DNA of 64,000 nucleotides, taken from Phycobacter azelaicus. GTDB lineage: Bacteria; Pseudomonadota; Alphaproteobacteria; Rhodobacterales; Rhodobacteraceae. Location of the stretch: the NCBI RefSeq assembly GCF_014884385.1, contig NZ_WKFH01000003.1, positions 3,566,001 through 3,630,000 of the forward strand. Direction: 5' to 3'. Made by a program: the position numbers and the translations under genes. Position 1 is the stretch's first letter; each line of letters begins with the position of its first letter. Under the pieces are notes generated by a model. It saw only the letters and a program-made list of their open reading frames with translations, was not told the origin of the DNA and did not search any database. Positions 33,604 to 42,908 of this stretch are shown piece after piece.

Positions 33604-34824
33604 TTGCGCATATCCTTGCCCGCCCTGATCCTGTCACTCGCCGCGTCGCCAGTTCTGGCCCTTGAGGTCGGCCTCACCTATGGGCCGCGCCCGGCCTATC
33701 TGATCGACAAGCTGCCTGAGGGTGCGCTAAAGGAAAAACTCCGCTCCTGCGCCGCGCAAACCCCTCAGCGCACGAATTTTTCCATCGGCCATCGCGGCGC
33801 GCCGCTCTTGTTCCCCGAACATACCGTCGAAAGCAATATGGCCGCCGCGCAGATGGGCGCGGGACTCCTGGAATGCGACGTAACCTTCACCAAGGATCTG
33901 GAGCTGGTCTGCCGCCATGCCCAGAACGATCTGCACACCACCACCAATATTCTGACCACTGATCTGGCCGAGACCTGCATCACGCCATTTACCCCCGCCA
34001 CCGGCAGCACGGAGGCCAAGGCCGAGTGCCGCACCTCCGAGATCACGCTGGAAGAGTTCCGCAGCCTTACCCCCAAGATGGACAGCCGCGACAAGAGCGC
34101 CACGACGCCCGAGGCCTATCAGGGCGGCACCGCGCCCTGGCGCAGCACGCTTTATTTGGATGGCGCCCGCAGCATGACCCATGCGGAGTCGATCTCCCTG
34201 TTCCGCTCTCTCGGCGCGAAATTCACGCCCGAACTCAAGGCACCGGCGTTCAAGATGCCCTTCAACGGCTTCACGCAGGAAGACTACGCGCAGAAGCTGG
34301 TGGTTGAGTACAAGGTGGCGGGCGTGCCCGCATCGGATGTTTGGCTGCAAAGCTTCGACCTCAGCGACATCCTGTACTGGATTGAGCACGAGCCGGCGTT
34401 CGGCGCCCAGGCGGTCTATCTAGACGATCGCTATTCGAAATCCGACGCCGATGAGGGCAAGGTGGATCCTGCAATTCCCGCGACCTTCAAACCGTCGATG
34501 CAAGAATTGGCGGATATGGGCGTGAACTATATCGCGCCGCCGATCTGGATGCTGCTGACTCTTGAGGATGGCAAGATGGTCCCCTCCCCCTATGCCATTG
34601 AGGCCAAGAAGGCTGGCCTCAAGATCATCACCTGGTCGATGGAACGCTCCGGCCCGCTGACGAATGGCGGCGGATGGTATTACAAATCTGTGAAACCGGC
34701 GATTTCGAATGCCTCGGCCTATTACCAGGTGCTGGACGTTCTGGCGCAGGATGTGGGCGTGGTCGGTGTGTTCTCCGACTGGCCTGCAACGGTGACTTAC
34801 TATGCCAATTGCATGGGCCTGTAA
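33604..34824 (+). CDS. Secreted glycerophosphodiester phosphodiesterase
   Basis: I choose TTG at 33604, with CGGAGAATAGTT just before it, giving 406 residues with a clear signal peptide ([15 protein letters not shown]); a longer frame starts at 33526. The GDPD active-site motif [16 protein letters not shown] appears near 61-76, with [18 protein letters not shown] further along. It hydrolyses glycerophosphodiesters, releasing glycerol 3-phosphate and an alcohol, in the periplasm or outside. The protein is longer than compact GDPDs (about 250), having extra segments such as [16 protein letters not shown]. Confidence 0.88.
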   Translation: MRISLPALILSLAASPVLALEVGLTYGPRPAYLIDKLPEGALKEKLRSCAAQTPQRTNFSIGHRGAPLLFPEHTVESNMAAAQMGAGLLECDVTFTKDLELVCRHAQNDLHTTTNILTTDLAETCITPFTPATGSTEAKAECRTSEITLEEFRSLTPKMDSRDKSATTPEAYQGGTAPWRSTLYLDGARSMTHAESISLFRSLGAKFTPELKAPAFKMPFNGFTQEDYAQKLVVEYKVAGVPASDVWLQSFDLSDILYWIEHEPAFGAQAVYLDDRYSKSDADEGKVDPAIPATFKPSMQELADMGVNYIAPPIWMLLTLEDGKMVPSPYAIEAKKAGLKIITWSMERSGPLTNGGGWYYKSVKPAISNASAYYQVLDVLAQDVGVVGVFSDWPATVTYYANCMGL

Positions 34825-34936
34825 GTGAATTCCCAAGGACTGCACAGGCTTGTGTGCGATCCTTTCACGCTCGCCCCCTTGAGCCTGCGCGTATGCAGCC
34901 TTAAGTTAAAGTCAACGCGCGAAAATGGAGACGTTC

Positions 34937-35296
34937 ATGTTCGGTATCCCTGGGAAACAGGCGGTGACCATCACCCCAAAGGCGGCAGCGCAGATTTCGA
35001 AACTGATGCAGACAGCAGGCCATGCGGGCCTGCGTATCGGTGTGAAAAAGGGGGGCTGCGCGGGCATGGAATACACCATGGAATACGTGGAAGATACAGA
35101 TCCCAACGACGAGATCGTGGAACAGGACGGCGCGCGGGTGATGATTGCCCCAATGGCGCAGATGTTCCTCTTTGGCACCGAAATCGACTATGAGACCTCG
35201 CTGCTGGAAAGCGGGTTCAAGTTCAACAACCCAAACGTTTCCGAAGCCTGCGGCTGCGGCGAGTCGATCAGCTTCAAGGACATGCCGGGCACCTGA
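34937..35296 (+). CDS. SufA/IscA-type iron-sulfur carrier
   Basis: The start at 34937 uses the GGAG inside the preceding frame, giving 119 residues; ATG 34925 is an alternative. The A-type carrier signature is present: GVKKGGCAGMEY near 39-50 and the C-terminal ACGCGES, together the three cysteines that hold an iron-sulfur cluster. It passes clusters to target proteins. The SufT-like gene upstream supports a local iron-sulfur function. Confidence 0.9.
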   Translation: MFGIPGKQAVTITPKAAAQISKLMQTAGHAGLRIGVKKGGCAGMEYTMEYVEDTDPNDEIVEQDGARVMIAPMAQMFLFGTEIDYETSLLESGFKFNNPNVSEACGCGESISFKDMPGT

Positions 35297-35324
35297 ACCG
35301 GCACCTTTACTGGCACTTTTTGCG

Positions 35325-35345
35325 GGGCGGCCTTGGCCGCCCTTT
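35325..35345 (+). terminator. Terminator-like hairpin after sufA-like gene
   Basis: GGGCGGCC-TT-GGCCGCCC is followed by TTT. It lies 29 bases after the stop of the iron-sulfur carrier gene and upstream of tpiA. Confidence 0.6.
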
Positions 35346-35436
35346 CCTATCCCCGCCACCAGCGGCACCTTGCACAATTGCCCCGCCTGACGCTGAGTGA
35401 TACCACGGCGCCAAAGCAACAACGGGGACGCGACAC

Positions 35437-36189
35437 ATGCGGCAGAAACTGGCAGCGGGAAACTGGAAGATGAATGGCACCGGAGAGGCCCTGGCCGAAC
35501 TGGAAGCCATGGCAGGCAGCCACCCCGCCCCCAAGGGCACCGATATCCTGATCTGCCCCCCCGCAACGCTTCTCTATCGCGCAGCCCAGGTTGCCAAGGG
35601 CACGGCCATCACGATCGGCGGGCAGGATTGCCACACAGCAGCCTCGGGGGCGCACACCGGCGATCTATCGGCCGAGATGCTGGTCGATGCAGGTGCGACT
35701 GCGGTGATCCTTGGCCATTCCGAGCGACGCGCAGACCACGCTGAGACAGACGCAGATGTGCGCGCCAAGACCGAAGCCGCGATTGCGGCCGGGCTCACTG
35801 CAATTGTCTGCATCGGTGAAACGTTGGCGGAACGAGAGGGCGGAGAAACTCTGTCCGTAGTGGGCGAACAACTGGCGGGGTCTTTGCCCGATGGGGTTAC
35901 CGGCGCGACGCTGGTTGTCGCCTACGAACCGGTCTGGGCCATTGGAACTGGCAAGGTCCCGACGCTGGAGCAAATCGCCGAGGTGCATGATTTCTTGCGC
36001 GCCGAGTTGACCTCTCGGTTTGGCGCGCAACTGGCCGATGGCATTCGCCTGCTTTACGGCGGTTCGGTCAAACCGGGCAACGCGGCAGAGATCTTTGCGG
36101 TATCGAACGTCGACGGCGCCCTGGTGGGCGGCGCCAGCCTGACGGAGGCGGATTTCTCCCCCATCATCGCGGCGCTAGAAAAAGCCTAA
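35437..36189 (+). CDS. tpiA: Triosephosphate isomerase
   Basis: A 250-residue TIM-barrel enzyme that interconverts dihydroxyacetone phosphate and glyceraldehyde 3-phosphate. The active-site segments are AAGNWKMNG (Lys11), ILGHSERR with the catalytic His, and [14 protein letters not shown] with the catalytic Glu; the phosphate loop is [14 protein letters not shown]. Length and motifs are fully typical. It is followed by its own terminator. Confidence 0.96.
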   Translation: MRQKLAAGNWKMNGTGEALAELEAMAGSHPAPKGTDILICPPATLLYRAAQVAKGTAITIGGQDCHTAASGAHTGDLSAEMLVDAGATAVILGHSERRADHAETDADVRAKTEAAIAAGLTAIVCIGETLAEREGGETLSVVGEQLAGSLPDGVTGATLVVAYEPVWAIGTGKVPTLEQIAEVHDFLRAELTSRFGAQLADGIRLLYGGSVKPGNAAEIFAVSNVDGALVGGASLTEADFSPIIAALEKA

Positions 36190-36214
36190 CGCACCGCTTC
36201 GAAACAGACGTAAG

Positions 36215-36242
36215 GGCTCGGCCGCAAACGCCGGGCCTTTTT
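36215..36242 (+). terminator. Rho-independent terminator of tpiA
   Basis: GGCTCGGC and GCCGGGCC form an 8-bp stem (one G-T pair) with a 7-base loop, followed by five T. Confidence 0.85.
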
Positions 36243-36257
36243 GCTTGAGCGGATATG

Positions 36258-36286
36258 AAAAAGGCGCCCCGGTTGCCCGGAACGCC
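36258..36286 (-). terminator. Terminator of the TRAP transporter operon
   Basis: On the minus strand GGCGTTCCGG and CCGGGGCGCC form a 10-bp stem (two G-T pairs) around GCAA, followed by five T. It lies 30 bases beyond the large-permease stop. Confidence 0.88.
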
Positions 36287-36315
36287 CTTACTCGCCAAAT
36301 CGAACTTGCAAAAGC

Positions 36316-37734
36316 CTAGTTGGTTATGATCTCCGGACCCATTAGCGCGTTGGGGATCATCGTGCTGAGTGCCGGTATGTAGGTCACCATGATCAGGAAG
36401 ACGAAGAGCACGGCAAGGAAGGGCAGCGCCGCCCGAACCACGCCCATCATCGGCATCCCCGCAACGCCTGAGGTCACGAAGAGGTTCAGCCCCACCGGCG
36501 GAGTGATCATGCCGATTTCCATGTTCACAACCATGATGATGCCAAGGTGAATGGGGTCGATGCCCAGCTCGATGGCGATCGGGAAGACCAGCGGCGCGAC
36601 AATCACCAGCAGGCCCGAGGGCTCCATGAACTGACCGCCGATCAGCAGGATGATATTGACCACGATGAGGAACATGACCGGACCAAAGCCCGCCGACAGC
36701 ATCGCATTGGCGATATGCTGGGGCACCTGCTCGTCCGTCAGCACGTGCTTCAGGATCAGAGCATTGGCGATCACGAACATCAACGTGACGGTCAGCTTGC
36801 CCGCATCAAACAGCGCCTTCTTGGTGTCCTTGTGGATCCAGACTGAAAGCAGTGCTAGCGGAGCCTGCATCAGGGAGCGGCGCGGGCGACTGTCGGTGGC
36901 TGCCAGCGGGCCCATGTCACGGTAGACGAAGGTTGCCACGAGGAAGGCATAAACGGATGCCACGGCGGCAGCTTCGGTCGGGGTGAAGATCGCGGCTTCC
37001 TTGTAAAGTCCTTGTTCGGCGGAATACCAGGGGTAGCCATAGATGCCGACCATGATGATCACGATCAGGAACAGCCCCCAGAAGGCCTCGCGAAACGACG
37101 CGCCAACCTCGCCCCATCCGGCCCATTGCCCCTTGGGCATGTTCTTGATGCGGGCGATCACATAAATCGTCACCATCAGCATAAGGCCCGCCAGAAGGCC
37201 CGGAATAATGCCCGCAAGGAACATCCGCCCCACCGACACATCGACCGAAGCCGCATAGACCACCATCACGATGGAAGGCGGGATGAGGATGCCCAGGGTG
37301 CCTGCGTTACAGATCACACCAGCAGCGAATTCCTTGGTATAGCCAGCCTGGCGCATGGCCGCGATCACGATGGACCCGATGGCCACCACGGTCGCCGGAG
37401 ACGATCCTGAGAGCGCCGCGAACATCATGCAGGCAAAGACGCCCGCAATCGCCAGGCCGCCCTGGAAGTGCCCGACGCAGGCGATGGAAAAGCGGATGAT
37501 CCGCTGCGCGACCCCGCCTGTCGACATGAAGGTCGAGGCGAGAATGAAGAAGGGGATCGCCAGCAGGGTGAAATGTCCCTCAAAGGCTTCGAATAGAGTA
37601 CCCGCAACCGAGGCAAGTGAGCTATCGGAATAGATCAGCAGAAACAGGGTCGAGCTGAGGCCGAGGGACACCGCAATGGGCACCCCGATCAGCATCAGGC
37701 CCACGACCATGGCAAAGAGCAGAACCACTTCCAT
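36316..37734 (-). CDS. dctM: TRAP transporter large permease subunit
   Basis: A 472-residue membrane protein with about a dozen hydrophobic segments, the transport-catalysing DctM subunit of a tripartite ATP-independent (TRAP) carrier. It moves an organic acid with sodium, using the periplasmic DctP protein. Typical segments are MVVGLMLIGVPIAVSLGLSS at the N-terminus and GSSPATVVAIGSIVIAAM, with MVVNMEIGMITPPVGLNLFV near the C-terminus. The start overlaps the dctQ stop by one base (TGATG). Confidence 0.95.
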   Translation of the reverse strand: MEVVLLFAMVVGLMLIGVPIAVSLGLSSTLFLLIYSDSSLASVAGTLFEAFEGHFTLLAIPFFILASTFMSTGGVAQRIIRFSIACVGHFQGGLAIAGVFACMMFAALSGSSPATVVAIGSIVIAAMRQAGYTKEFAAGVICNAGTLGILIPPSIVMVVYAASVDVSVGRMFLAGIIPGLLAGLMLMVTIYVIARIKNMPKGQWAGWGEVGASFREAFWGLFLIVIIMVGIYGYPWYSAEQGLYKEAAIFTPTEAAAVASVYAFLVATFVYRDMGPLAATDSRPRRSLMQAPLALLSVWIHKDTKKALFDAGKLTVTLMFVIANALILKHVLTDEQVPQHIANAMLSAGFGPVMFLIVVNIILLIGGQFMEPSGLLVIVAPLVFPIAIELGIDPIHLGIIMVVNMEIGMITPPVGLNLFVTSGVAGMPMMGVVRAALPFLAVLFVFLIMVTYIPALSTMIPNALMGPEIITN

Positions 37735-38414
37735 CAGTTTTCTCCTTCGGTCGCGCGGGCGCGAGCCTCGTCCATTTCGTCTTCGACCTCGTGGCTTGCG
37801 ACCAGCCGATCGGCGCTGCCATGCCAGATGCGCACTGCGGCCTGGGCAAAGCGGATCACCAGCAAGAGCATCGACAGGGGCAGGATCAGGTAGGGCACCA
37901 CTTTTGGCAGTTTCTCGTAGGAATCGCCGTAGTTAATGAGGTCCTCAAGGAAGCGGAAAATGCCGATCATCGGCACGTCCTGCACCTCGTAAAAGCTTTG
38001 GCTGCGGGCCTTCATGTCAAAACCCGTCGGGAACCAACGCCCCGATGTGGGCGGCAGATCCGCAAAGACCGCCCAGTAGTCATAGGCCCCTTTGAGCAGC
38101 AGCAGCGAAAAAATGAGGCAGGCGCCCACCGCGATCAGCCCCAGCACCCGGCGTGCTGGCGCGGCCAGCGTGTTGACGATAGCATCGACCCCCAGGTGCG
38201 CATGGGTTTTCACCGCATAAGAGGCCCCCAGAAGAACCAGCCAGGCGAACAGGAACACGGTCAGCTCCAGCGCCCAGAGAATGTTGGAGTTGAAGACGAA
38301 GCGCGCCACCACATTGGCGAAGGTGATGATGGTCATCAGCCCGAGCAGAAGCGCGATCAGCGTTTCTTCGAGCGAATTGATAAACCCGGCCGGGCCGGTT
38401 CTTGCCGCCGACAT
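37734..38414 (-). CDS. dctQ: TRAP transporter small permease subunit
   Basis: ATG 38414, preceded by a GGGGGA ribosome site, gives 226 residues; upstream frames to 38495 lack one. Four hydrophobic segments are seen, including ALLLGLMTIITFANVVARFVF and GLIAVGACLIFSLLLLKGAY, the DctQ pattern. An insert with WRFP-like residues (LPPTSGRWFPTGFDMKARSQ) makes it longer than many DctQ proteins (about 170). A strong hairpin separates it from dctP. Confidence 0.92.
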   Translation of the reverse strand: MSAARTGPAGFINSLEETLIALLLGLMTIITFANVVARFVFNSNILWALELTVFLFAWLVLLGASYAVKTHAHLGVDAIVNTLAAPARRVLGLIAVGACLIFSLLLLKGAYDYWAVFADLPPTSGRWFPTGFDMKARSQSFYEVQDVPMIGIFRFLEDLINYGDSYEKLPKVVPYLILPLSMLLLVIRFAQAAVRIWHGSADRLVASHEVEDEMDEARARATEGEN

Positions 38415-38450
38415 GCCTGTGTCCCCCATGCTGTTGTTATGGAAAAAGGT

Positions 38451-38478
38451 GCAGGCGGCGGATCCCCACGCCGCCTGC
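38451..38478 (-). terminator. Intercistronic hairpin between dctP and dctQ
   Basis: GCAGGCGGCG and CGCCGCCTGC form a perfect 10-bp stem with an 8-base loop, followed on the minus strand by ACCTTTTTCC. Such a leaky terminator could keep binding-protein mRNA more abundant than permease mRNA. Confidence 0.7.
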
Positions 38479-38530
38479 AAAACAGAGCGCATCACCGTAA
38501 AGACGGGTGTCGCGCTCTGGGGTCGGGCTA

Positions 38531-39532
38531 TCAGTAGCCCGCGTTGATTGCCTGAGCAGCGTCGATCTTGTCCTGCCCCACGTCATCGGCAAACTGCGCC
38601 CAGACGGGTTTCATGGTGTCGACCCAGGCCTGGCGCTGCTCGGCTGTCAGCTGGCGCACGGTGCCGCCTGCGGCGATGATCGCATCCTTGGCCTCATTGT
38701 TCACCTTGGTGGACTCGGAGTTCCGCGCCTCGGTTACTTCCGAAAGGATGGTCAGGAACTGATCGCGCACCTCCGGCTCAAGGCTGTCCAGCCAGTCAAC
38801 CGAGGTCACCACCAGATAGTCGATGATGCCGTGGTTGGTTTCGGTGATACCGTCCTGCACCTCGAAGAACTTCTTGCCGTAGATGTTGGACCAGGTGTTT
38901 TCCTGACCATCCACAACGCCCTGCTGCAGCGCGCCGTAAACCTCGGAGAAGGCCATCTTCTGCGGGCTGCCACCGATGGCTTCCATCTGCGCAACCAGCA
39001 CGTCAGAGGACTGCACGCGGAACTTCAGGCCATTGGCATCGGTCGGTGCGACCAGCGGCTTGTTTGCCGACATCTGCTTCATGCCGTTGTGCCAGTAGGC
39101 CAGCCCTTGCAGGCCGCGCCGCTGCATGGAATCCAGAAGCGCCTGGCCATCGGGCGAGGCCTGGAACGCATCCACAGCGTCGATGTTCTTGAACATGAAG
39201 GGCAGATCGAACAGGCGGAACTGCTTGGTGAATTTTTCGAACTTGGAGAGCGAAGGCGCAGCCAGCTGCACATCGCCCTGCAGCATCGCTTCCAGCACCT
39301 TGTTGTCGTTGTAGAGCGTGGAGTTCGGATAGACCTCCAGGCACATGGTGCCGTTCATCTCTTCGTTGATCCGCTTTTCCAAGAGGCTTGCCGCAATCCC
39401 TTTCGGGTGCTTGTCAGTGTTGGTCACATGGCTGAACTTGACGACGATTTCGCCATCGTCACAAGCCGCTTGCAATGCGCCAGCGGATACAGTCATCGCC
39501 AGAGCGGCGGCGGTCGCAGTCAGGAATTTCAT
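38531..39532 (-). CDS. dctP: TRAP transporter periplasmic solute-binding protein
   Basis: ATG 39532 with GGGAGGATTACC gives 333 residues and an obvious signal peptide (FLTATAAALAMTVSAGALQA). The DctP fold is shown by VVKFSHVTNTDKHPKGIAA near the mature N-terminus, then LLDSMQRRGLQGLAYWHNGMKQM and KFRVQSSDVLVAQMEAIGGSP, where the conserved Arg binds the substrate carboxylate. Closest recalled relatives bind C4-dicarboxylates. The dct two-component genes upstream support this. Confidence 0.95.
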   Translation of the reverse strand: MKFLTATAAALAMTVSAGALQAACDDGEIVVKFSHVTNTDKHPKGIAASLLEKRINEEMNGTMCLEVYPNSTLYNDNKVLEAMLQGDVQLAAPSLSKFEKFTKQFRLFDLPFMFKNIDAVDAFQASPDGQALLDSMQRRGLQGLAYWHNGMKQMSANKPLVAPTDANGLKFRVQSSDVLVAQMEAIGGSPQKMAFSEVYGALQQGVVDGQENTWSNIYGKKFFEVQDGITETNHGIIDYLVVTSVDWLDSLEPEVRDQFLTILSEVTEARNSESTKVNNEAKDAIIAAGGTVRQLTAEQRQAWVDTMKPVWAQFADDVGQDKIDAAQAINAGY

Positions 39533-39586
39533 GGTAATCCTCCCAGGTTCCATTCCAATTCTATCTCCACAGCCCCGGCATCCTGC

Positions 39587-39601
39587 GCCAAGGCCCCGCC
39601 A
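39587..39601 (-). promoter_or_regulatory. Candidate sigma-54-like promoter of dctPQM
   Basis: On the minus strand TGGCGGGGCCTTGGC has GG and GC exactly 10 bases apart, as in -24/-12 elements, about 55 bases before the dctP ATG. The consensus match is only partial and the area is GC-rich, so chance is possible. The cognate regulator seems unable to contact sigma-54. Confidence 0.3.
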
Positions 39602-39730
39602 AAAGGATCACGAATCGAACTGCCCCCCTCAAGACTTGATTCGAGAATCACCGCATTTCGGAATTTTCACAAATTTTTCATAGAGATGCCGAGTGCTCAC
39701 AGAATAGGCGCCGATGCTGCATTTGCACGC

Positions 39731-39748
39731 TGTGCGAAAACCCGCACA
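39731..39748. promoter_or_regulatory. Operator dyad A upstream of dctP
   Basis: TGTGCG-AAAACC-CGCACA (extended by C and G to 20 bases) is an inverted repeat about 200 bases upstream of the dctP start. It matches the second dyad at 39763-39780, whose centre is 32 bases away, about three helical turns. The arrangement fits tandem binding of a DctD-like dimer. Confidence 0.65.
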
Positions 39749-39762
39749 GACCAGCTTCCCTT

Positions 39763-39780
39763 TGTGCGGAAATCCGCACA
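39763..39780. promoter_or_regulatory. Operator dyad B upstream of dctP
   Basis: TGTGCGGAAATCCGCACA is a perfect 18-base palindrome sharing TGTGCG/CGCACA arms with dyad A. It resembles, from memory, rhizobial DctD upstream activating sites. It lies between the dctD stop and the dctP promoter. Confidence 0.7.
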
Positions 39781-39833
39781 GTTCCCGGCACGACTGTTAG
39801 CGCGAACTTCTGCCGCAGGGAATCATGACCGGT

Positions 39834-41063
39834 TCAACGCCGGTAGTCCTCGGGGCGAATGCCATATCGGGCCAGCTTGTCATAGAAGGTCTTGCGCGGC
39901 AGTTTCAGCGCCTCAGCCGCCGCCGCAGCCCGCCCGTTCTGGCGCCCGAGGGCCGCAATCAGCAAGGAGCGCTCAACCTGCGCCAACTGCTCCGCCAACC
40001 CCAGATCCGCCCCGGCCGAGACCTCTTCTGGCATGCCAAGAACAAACCGCATCGCCGCCGACATCAGCGAGCGCGCATTGCCGGGCCAGTCCTGCGCCAT
40101 CAGCATGGCGAGGTGTTCCTGGCTGACCTCTGGCGCCTCGATCCCGGCCTGTTCTGCGGCCTGGGCGACGTAGTGACGGAACAGGACCGGAATATCACCG
40201 GGACGTTCCGCAAGGGACGGGATCCGCACGCGCATAACGTCGAGCTTGTAGAACAGATCAGCGTGAAAGCCTCCCTGCGATACGCGTTCGGCCAGATCAC
40301 TGGAGCTGCCCGCAATGACGCGGGTATCAGTGCCCTGCTCCAGTCCTTCGAGCACCGCATATTGCACGGCTTCGGGCAGGGCCGATACTTCATCCAGAAA
40401 CAGCGAACCGCCTGCGGCCTCCTGGCACAGCGCCTCGAACCCCTCTGCCGTCATGCCCGCAGCAGGTCGCTTGACAAAGGCGCCTTGGGCGCGCGGTGAC
40501 ATCAGGTGAATGACCTCGGCCACCTTGGAAATGCCGCTACCGGCGGGACCGCTCACCAGCACCTCGGCCCCAGTGGCGGCCACGGTGCGCACGCGCCTGC
40601 GAAGCTCTTCGGACTGGGGCGATGTGCCAAACAGCATTCGCGCCGCCGGATCGCCCAGTTCCAGCTGACGTTTCAGGCGGCGGTTCTCCAGCACCAGCGC
40701 ACGGGTCTTCAGCGCCCGTTCAACCACCGCCAGCAAGTCCACTGTCGCGCAGGGTTTTTCAAGGAAATCAAACGCGCCTTCAGACATGGCCCGCACCGCC
40801 ATGGGGATGTCTCCTTCCCCGGTCAAAAGGATCACGGGCAGTTCAGCATCGACCCCTTGGGTGTAGTGCAGCAAATGAAAGCCATCGCGCCCCGGCATAC
40901 GCATGTCCGACAGGATTACACCGTCGAATTCTGGGGTGATCAGGTCCTTGGCCGCAACGAAAGAGCCCGCCGTTACCGCCTCAACATCATTCAACTCGAG
41001 TGTCTGCGCCAGCGCCTCACGCACGGCGGCATCATCATCCACAAACAGCACCCGCCGGGTCAT
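39834..41063 (-). CDS. DctD-like response regulator lacking the sigma-54 loop
   Basis: A 409-residue NtrC-family regulator for dctPQM. The receiver domain has the phospho-acceptor Asp53 (LSDMRMPGRDG) and Lys103. The AAA domain has an unusual Walker A (GPAGSGISK, 172-180, in place of GETGTGKE) and an intact Walker B (LFLDE, 221-225). The stretch between them is too short and lacks GAFTGA, the loop that contacts sigma-54. A Fis-type helix-turn-helix ends the protein (QNGRAAAAAEALKLPRKTFYDKL). It overlaps the start region of the kinase gene. It may act like Rhodobacter capsulatus NtrC, which activates without sigma-54. Confidence 0.88.
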   Translation of the reverse strand: MTRRVLFVDDDAAVREALAQTLELNDVEAVTAGSFVAAKDLITPEFDGVILSDMRMPGRDGFHLLHYTQGVDAELPVILLTGEGDIPMAVRAMSEGAFDFLEKPCATVDLLAVVERALKTRALVLENRRLKRQLELGDPAARMLFGTSPQSEELRRRVRTVAATGAEVLVSGPAGSGISKVAEVIHLMSPRAQGAFVKRPAAGMTAEGFEALCQEAAGGSLFLDEVSALPEAVQYAVLEGLEQGTDTRVIAGSSSDLAERVSQGGFHADLFYKLDVMRVRIPSLAERPGDIPVLFRHYVAQAAEQAGIEAPEVSQEHLAMLMAQDWPGNARSLMSAAMRFVLGMPEEVSAGADLGLAEQLAQVERSLLIAALGRQNGRAAAAAEALKLPRKTFYDKLARYGIRPEDYRR

Positions 41064-42826
41064 GCGGCACCTTCCTCGCTCCAGGGATCCAGTTCGACGG
41101 TAAAGACCGCGCCGTGTTCGGTGTTGCTACCACGGATATGACCGCCGAAACTCTGTACCAGCCCATAAGAGATCGACAGGCCAAGGCCAAGCCCCTCGGC
41201 GCTGCCCACCGCCTTGGTGGAATAGAAAGGCTCGAACATCTTTTCCGGCTCCTTGATGCCGGGGCCGATGTCGCGCACCTCGACACGCAGGCGCGGCCCC
41301 GCGCGAAGCACGATTGCAATCGCACGGTCCTCTTGTCCCAGCATGGCATCGGCGGCGTTGTTGATCAGGTTCACGAATACCTGCGTCAGCCGTACCTCCC
41401 CGCCCCATGCTAAGACAGGCGTCCCGCCTGTCGGCGCTGTCCAGTCCAGCGTCACCTGATCGGCCTCCAGCCGCGCGGCGGTCAGCTCCACCGCCGCATC
41501 GATCACCTGCACCAGATCGACTCGCCCCATGGGTTCGCTTTCATTGCGGGCAAAGGCACGCAGGTTCTTGATGATCCGTGCCATTCGGTCGGCCATGCTG
41601 GCAATACGCCCAAGGTTGTCGGCTGCGCGGTCCGGGTTTTCCCGCTCAAGGAAGGCCGCGCCATTTTCCGCATATTGCTGGATTGCCATCAAAGGCTGGT
41701 TCAGCTCGTGACTGATGCCTGCAGACATCTGCCCCAGCGCCGACAGCTTACCCGCCTGTACAAGGTCTTCCTGGGCGCGTTTCAGGGCCGCCTCTGCCTC
41801 TTGTCGCTCGCGCACCTCGCGCCGCAGCTGGCTGTTCGTAACCTCCAAGGCTTCGGTGCGCGCGGCAACCCGTGTTTCCAGAACCGCATTGGCCCGGGCG
41901 AGGGTCCGCCGCCGCTCGGTTGCGAGGAACAGAAGCGTGCCAAAGGCAAGGCACAGCCCCGCCAGTGCCGCCGCCTGCAGCGCGGCAATGCGCCGGGCCG
42001 GCGCAACATCCACCAGGATTTCGCCCTGCAAGGCGATCACCGGCAGATCCACCGTCAGATGCAGCGCCTGACGGGGGAGATAGGCGCTGCCCGAGATCTG
42101 CCAGATCTCATGCGGGCCAACTCTGCGCTCTACAAACGCGACCGGCTCGCCCTGCTCGGCGTCTCCCCCGGGCAAAGCATCGCCCCTACGCCAGAACAAC
42201 AGCTCGGGGCGGTTGGAGATGAAGACCTCGCCGCTGCGATTGGTGAAGAACACTGCAGGAAGCGAACCACGCCAGGTCTGCTCCACATCCTCGACATCGG
42301 CGACGACCACCAGAGCGCCAAGCACGCCGCCACTGACCGCGAAAGTGGGTGCAGCATAGAAATAGGCACGCTTACCCTCGTTCAGCAGCACCGCCTGTCC
42401 GGTGCCGAGCGCACCCTGCATAGCGCGTTTGAAATACTCTTCTGTGGCGACCGACGCTCCTGCCACCCCCTCGGCCGAGGCCATGACTTGTCCGGATCGA
42501 TCCGCATAAAACACATCCAGCGCAGCGGTTTTGTCCGCCACTTCGCGCAGCCGCTGAGCGGCCGCACGGCGCCCCTCCTCGGTGTCCAGCGCATTCAGAA
42601 CCGGGTGGTCGGCCATCAATACCGCCAGTTCCTGGTAAATCTGAAGTTGCGTACTGACCCGATCAGAGGCCAGCGCCAGATCCGCCGCACTGCGTTCGGC
42701 CAGCGAGTCCAGCGCCTGCCGGTAGCCATAGACCCAAACCGCAGCCGCCAGACCGGCAACGGCCACGGCAAAGGCTAAAAGGACCGCTCCCCGGCGCCAG
42801 GATTGAAACGGGCTGTATTGCGTCAT
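41060..42826 (-). CDS. DctB-like sensor histidine kinase
   Basis: A 588-residue kinase. It has an N-terminal membrane segment (GAVLLAFAVAVAGLAAAVWVYGY), a periplasmic sensor region to about residue 270, a second membrane segment (IAALQAAALAGLCLAFGTLLFLA), a coiled coil, and a HisKA domain with ISHELNQPLMAI (His373). The ATPase domain has NLINNAADAM (N box) and DIGPGIKEPEKMF and GLGLGLSISYGLVQSFGG (G boxes). It overlaps the regulator by 4 bases (ATGA). It probably senses a C4-dicarboxylate. Confidence 0.9.
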   Translation of the reverse strand: MTQYSPFQSWRRGAVLLAFAVAVAGLAAAVWVYGYRQALDSLAERSAADLALASDRVSTQLQIYQELAVLMADHPVLNALDTEEGRRAAAQRLREVADKTAALDVFYADRSGQVMASAEGVAGASVATEEYFKRAMQGALGTGQAVLLNEGKRAYFYAAPTFAVSGGVLGALVVVADVEDVEQTWRGSLPAVFFTNRSGEVFISNRPELLFWRRGDALPGGDAEQGEPVAFVERRVGPHEIWQISGSAYLPRQALHLTVDLPVIALQGEILVDVAPARRIAALQAAALAGLCLAFGTLLFLATERRRTLARANAVLETRVAARTEALEVTNSQLRREVRERQEAEAALKRAQEDLVQAGKLSALGQMSAGISHELNQPLMAIQQYAENGAAFLERENPDRAADNLGRIASMADRMARIIKNLRAFARNESEPMGRVDLVQVIDAAVELTAARLEADQVTLDWTAPTGGTPVLAWGGEVRLTQVFVNLINNAADAMLGQEDRAIAIVLRAGPRLRVEVRDIGPGIKEPEKMFEPFYSTKAVGSAEGLGLGLSISYGLVQSFGGHIRGSNTEHGAVFTVELDPWSEEGAA

Positions 42827-42908
42827 AGACGGACCCTATGAAACTCGCCTAGCAAAGACCAGCCGCCAAGGCAAAAGTTGCGCCCCGAAGACCAAAGAAC
42901 GGAAACAG

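Noticed and set aside
36547..37633. Plus-strand frames opposite dctM
   Set aside because: His- and Asp-rich antisense translations of a membrane-protein gene; no independent evidence.
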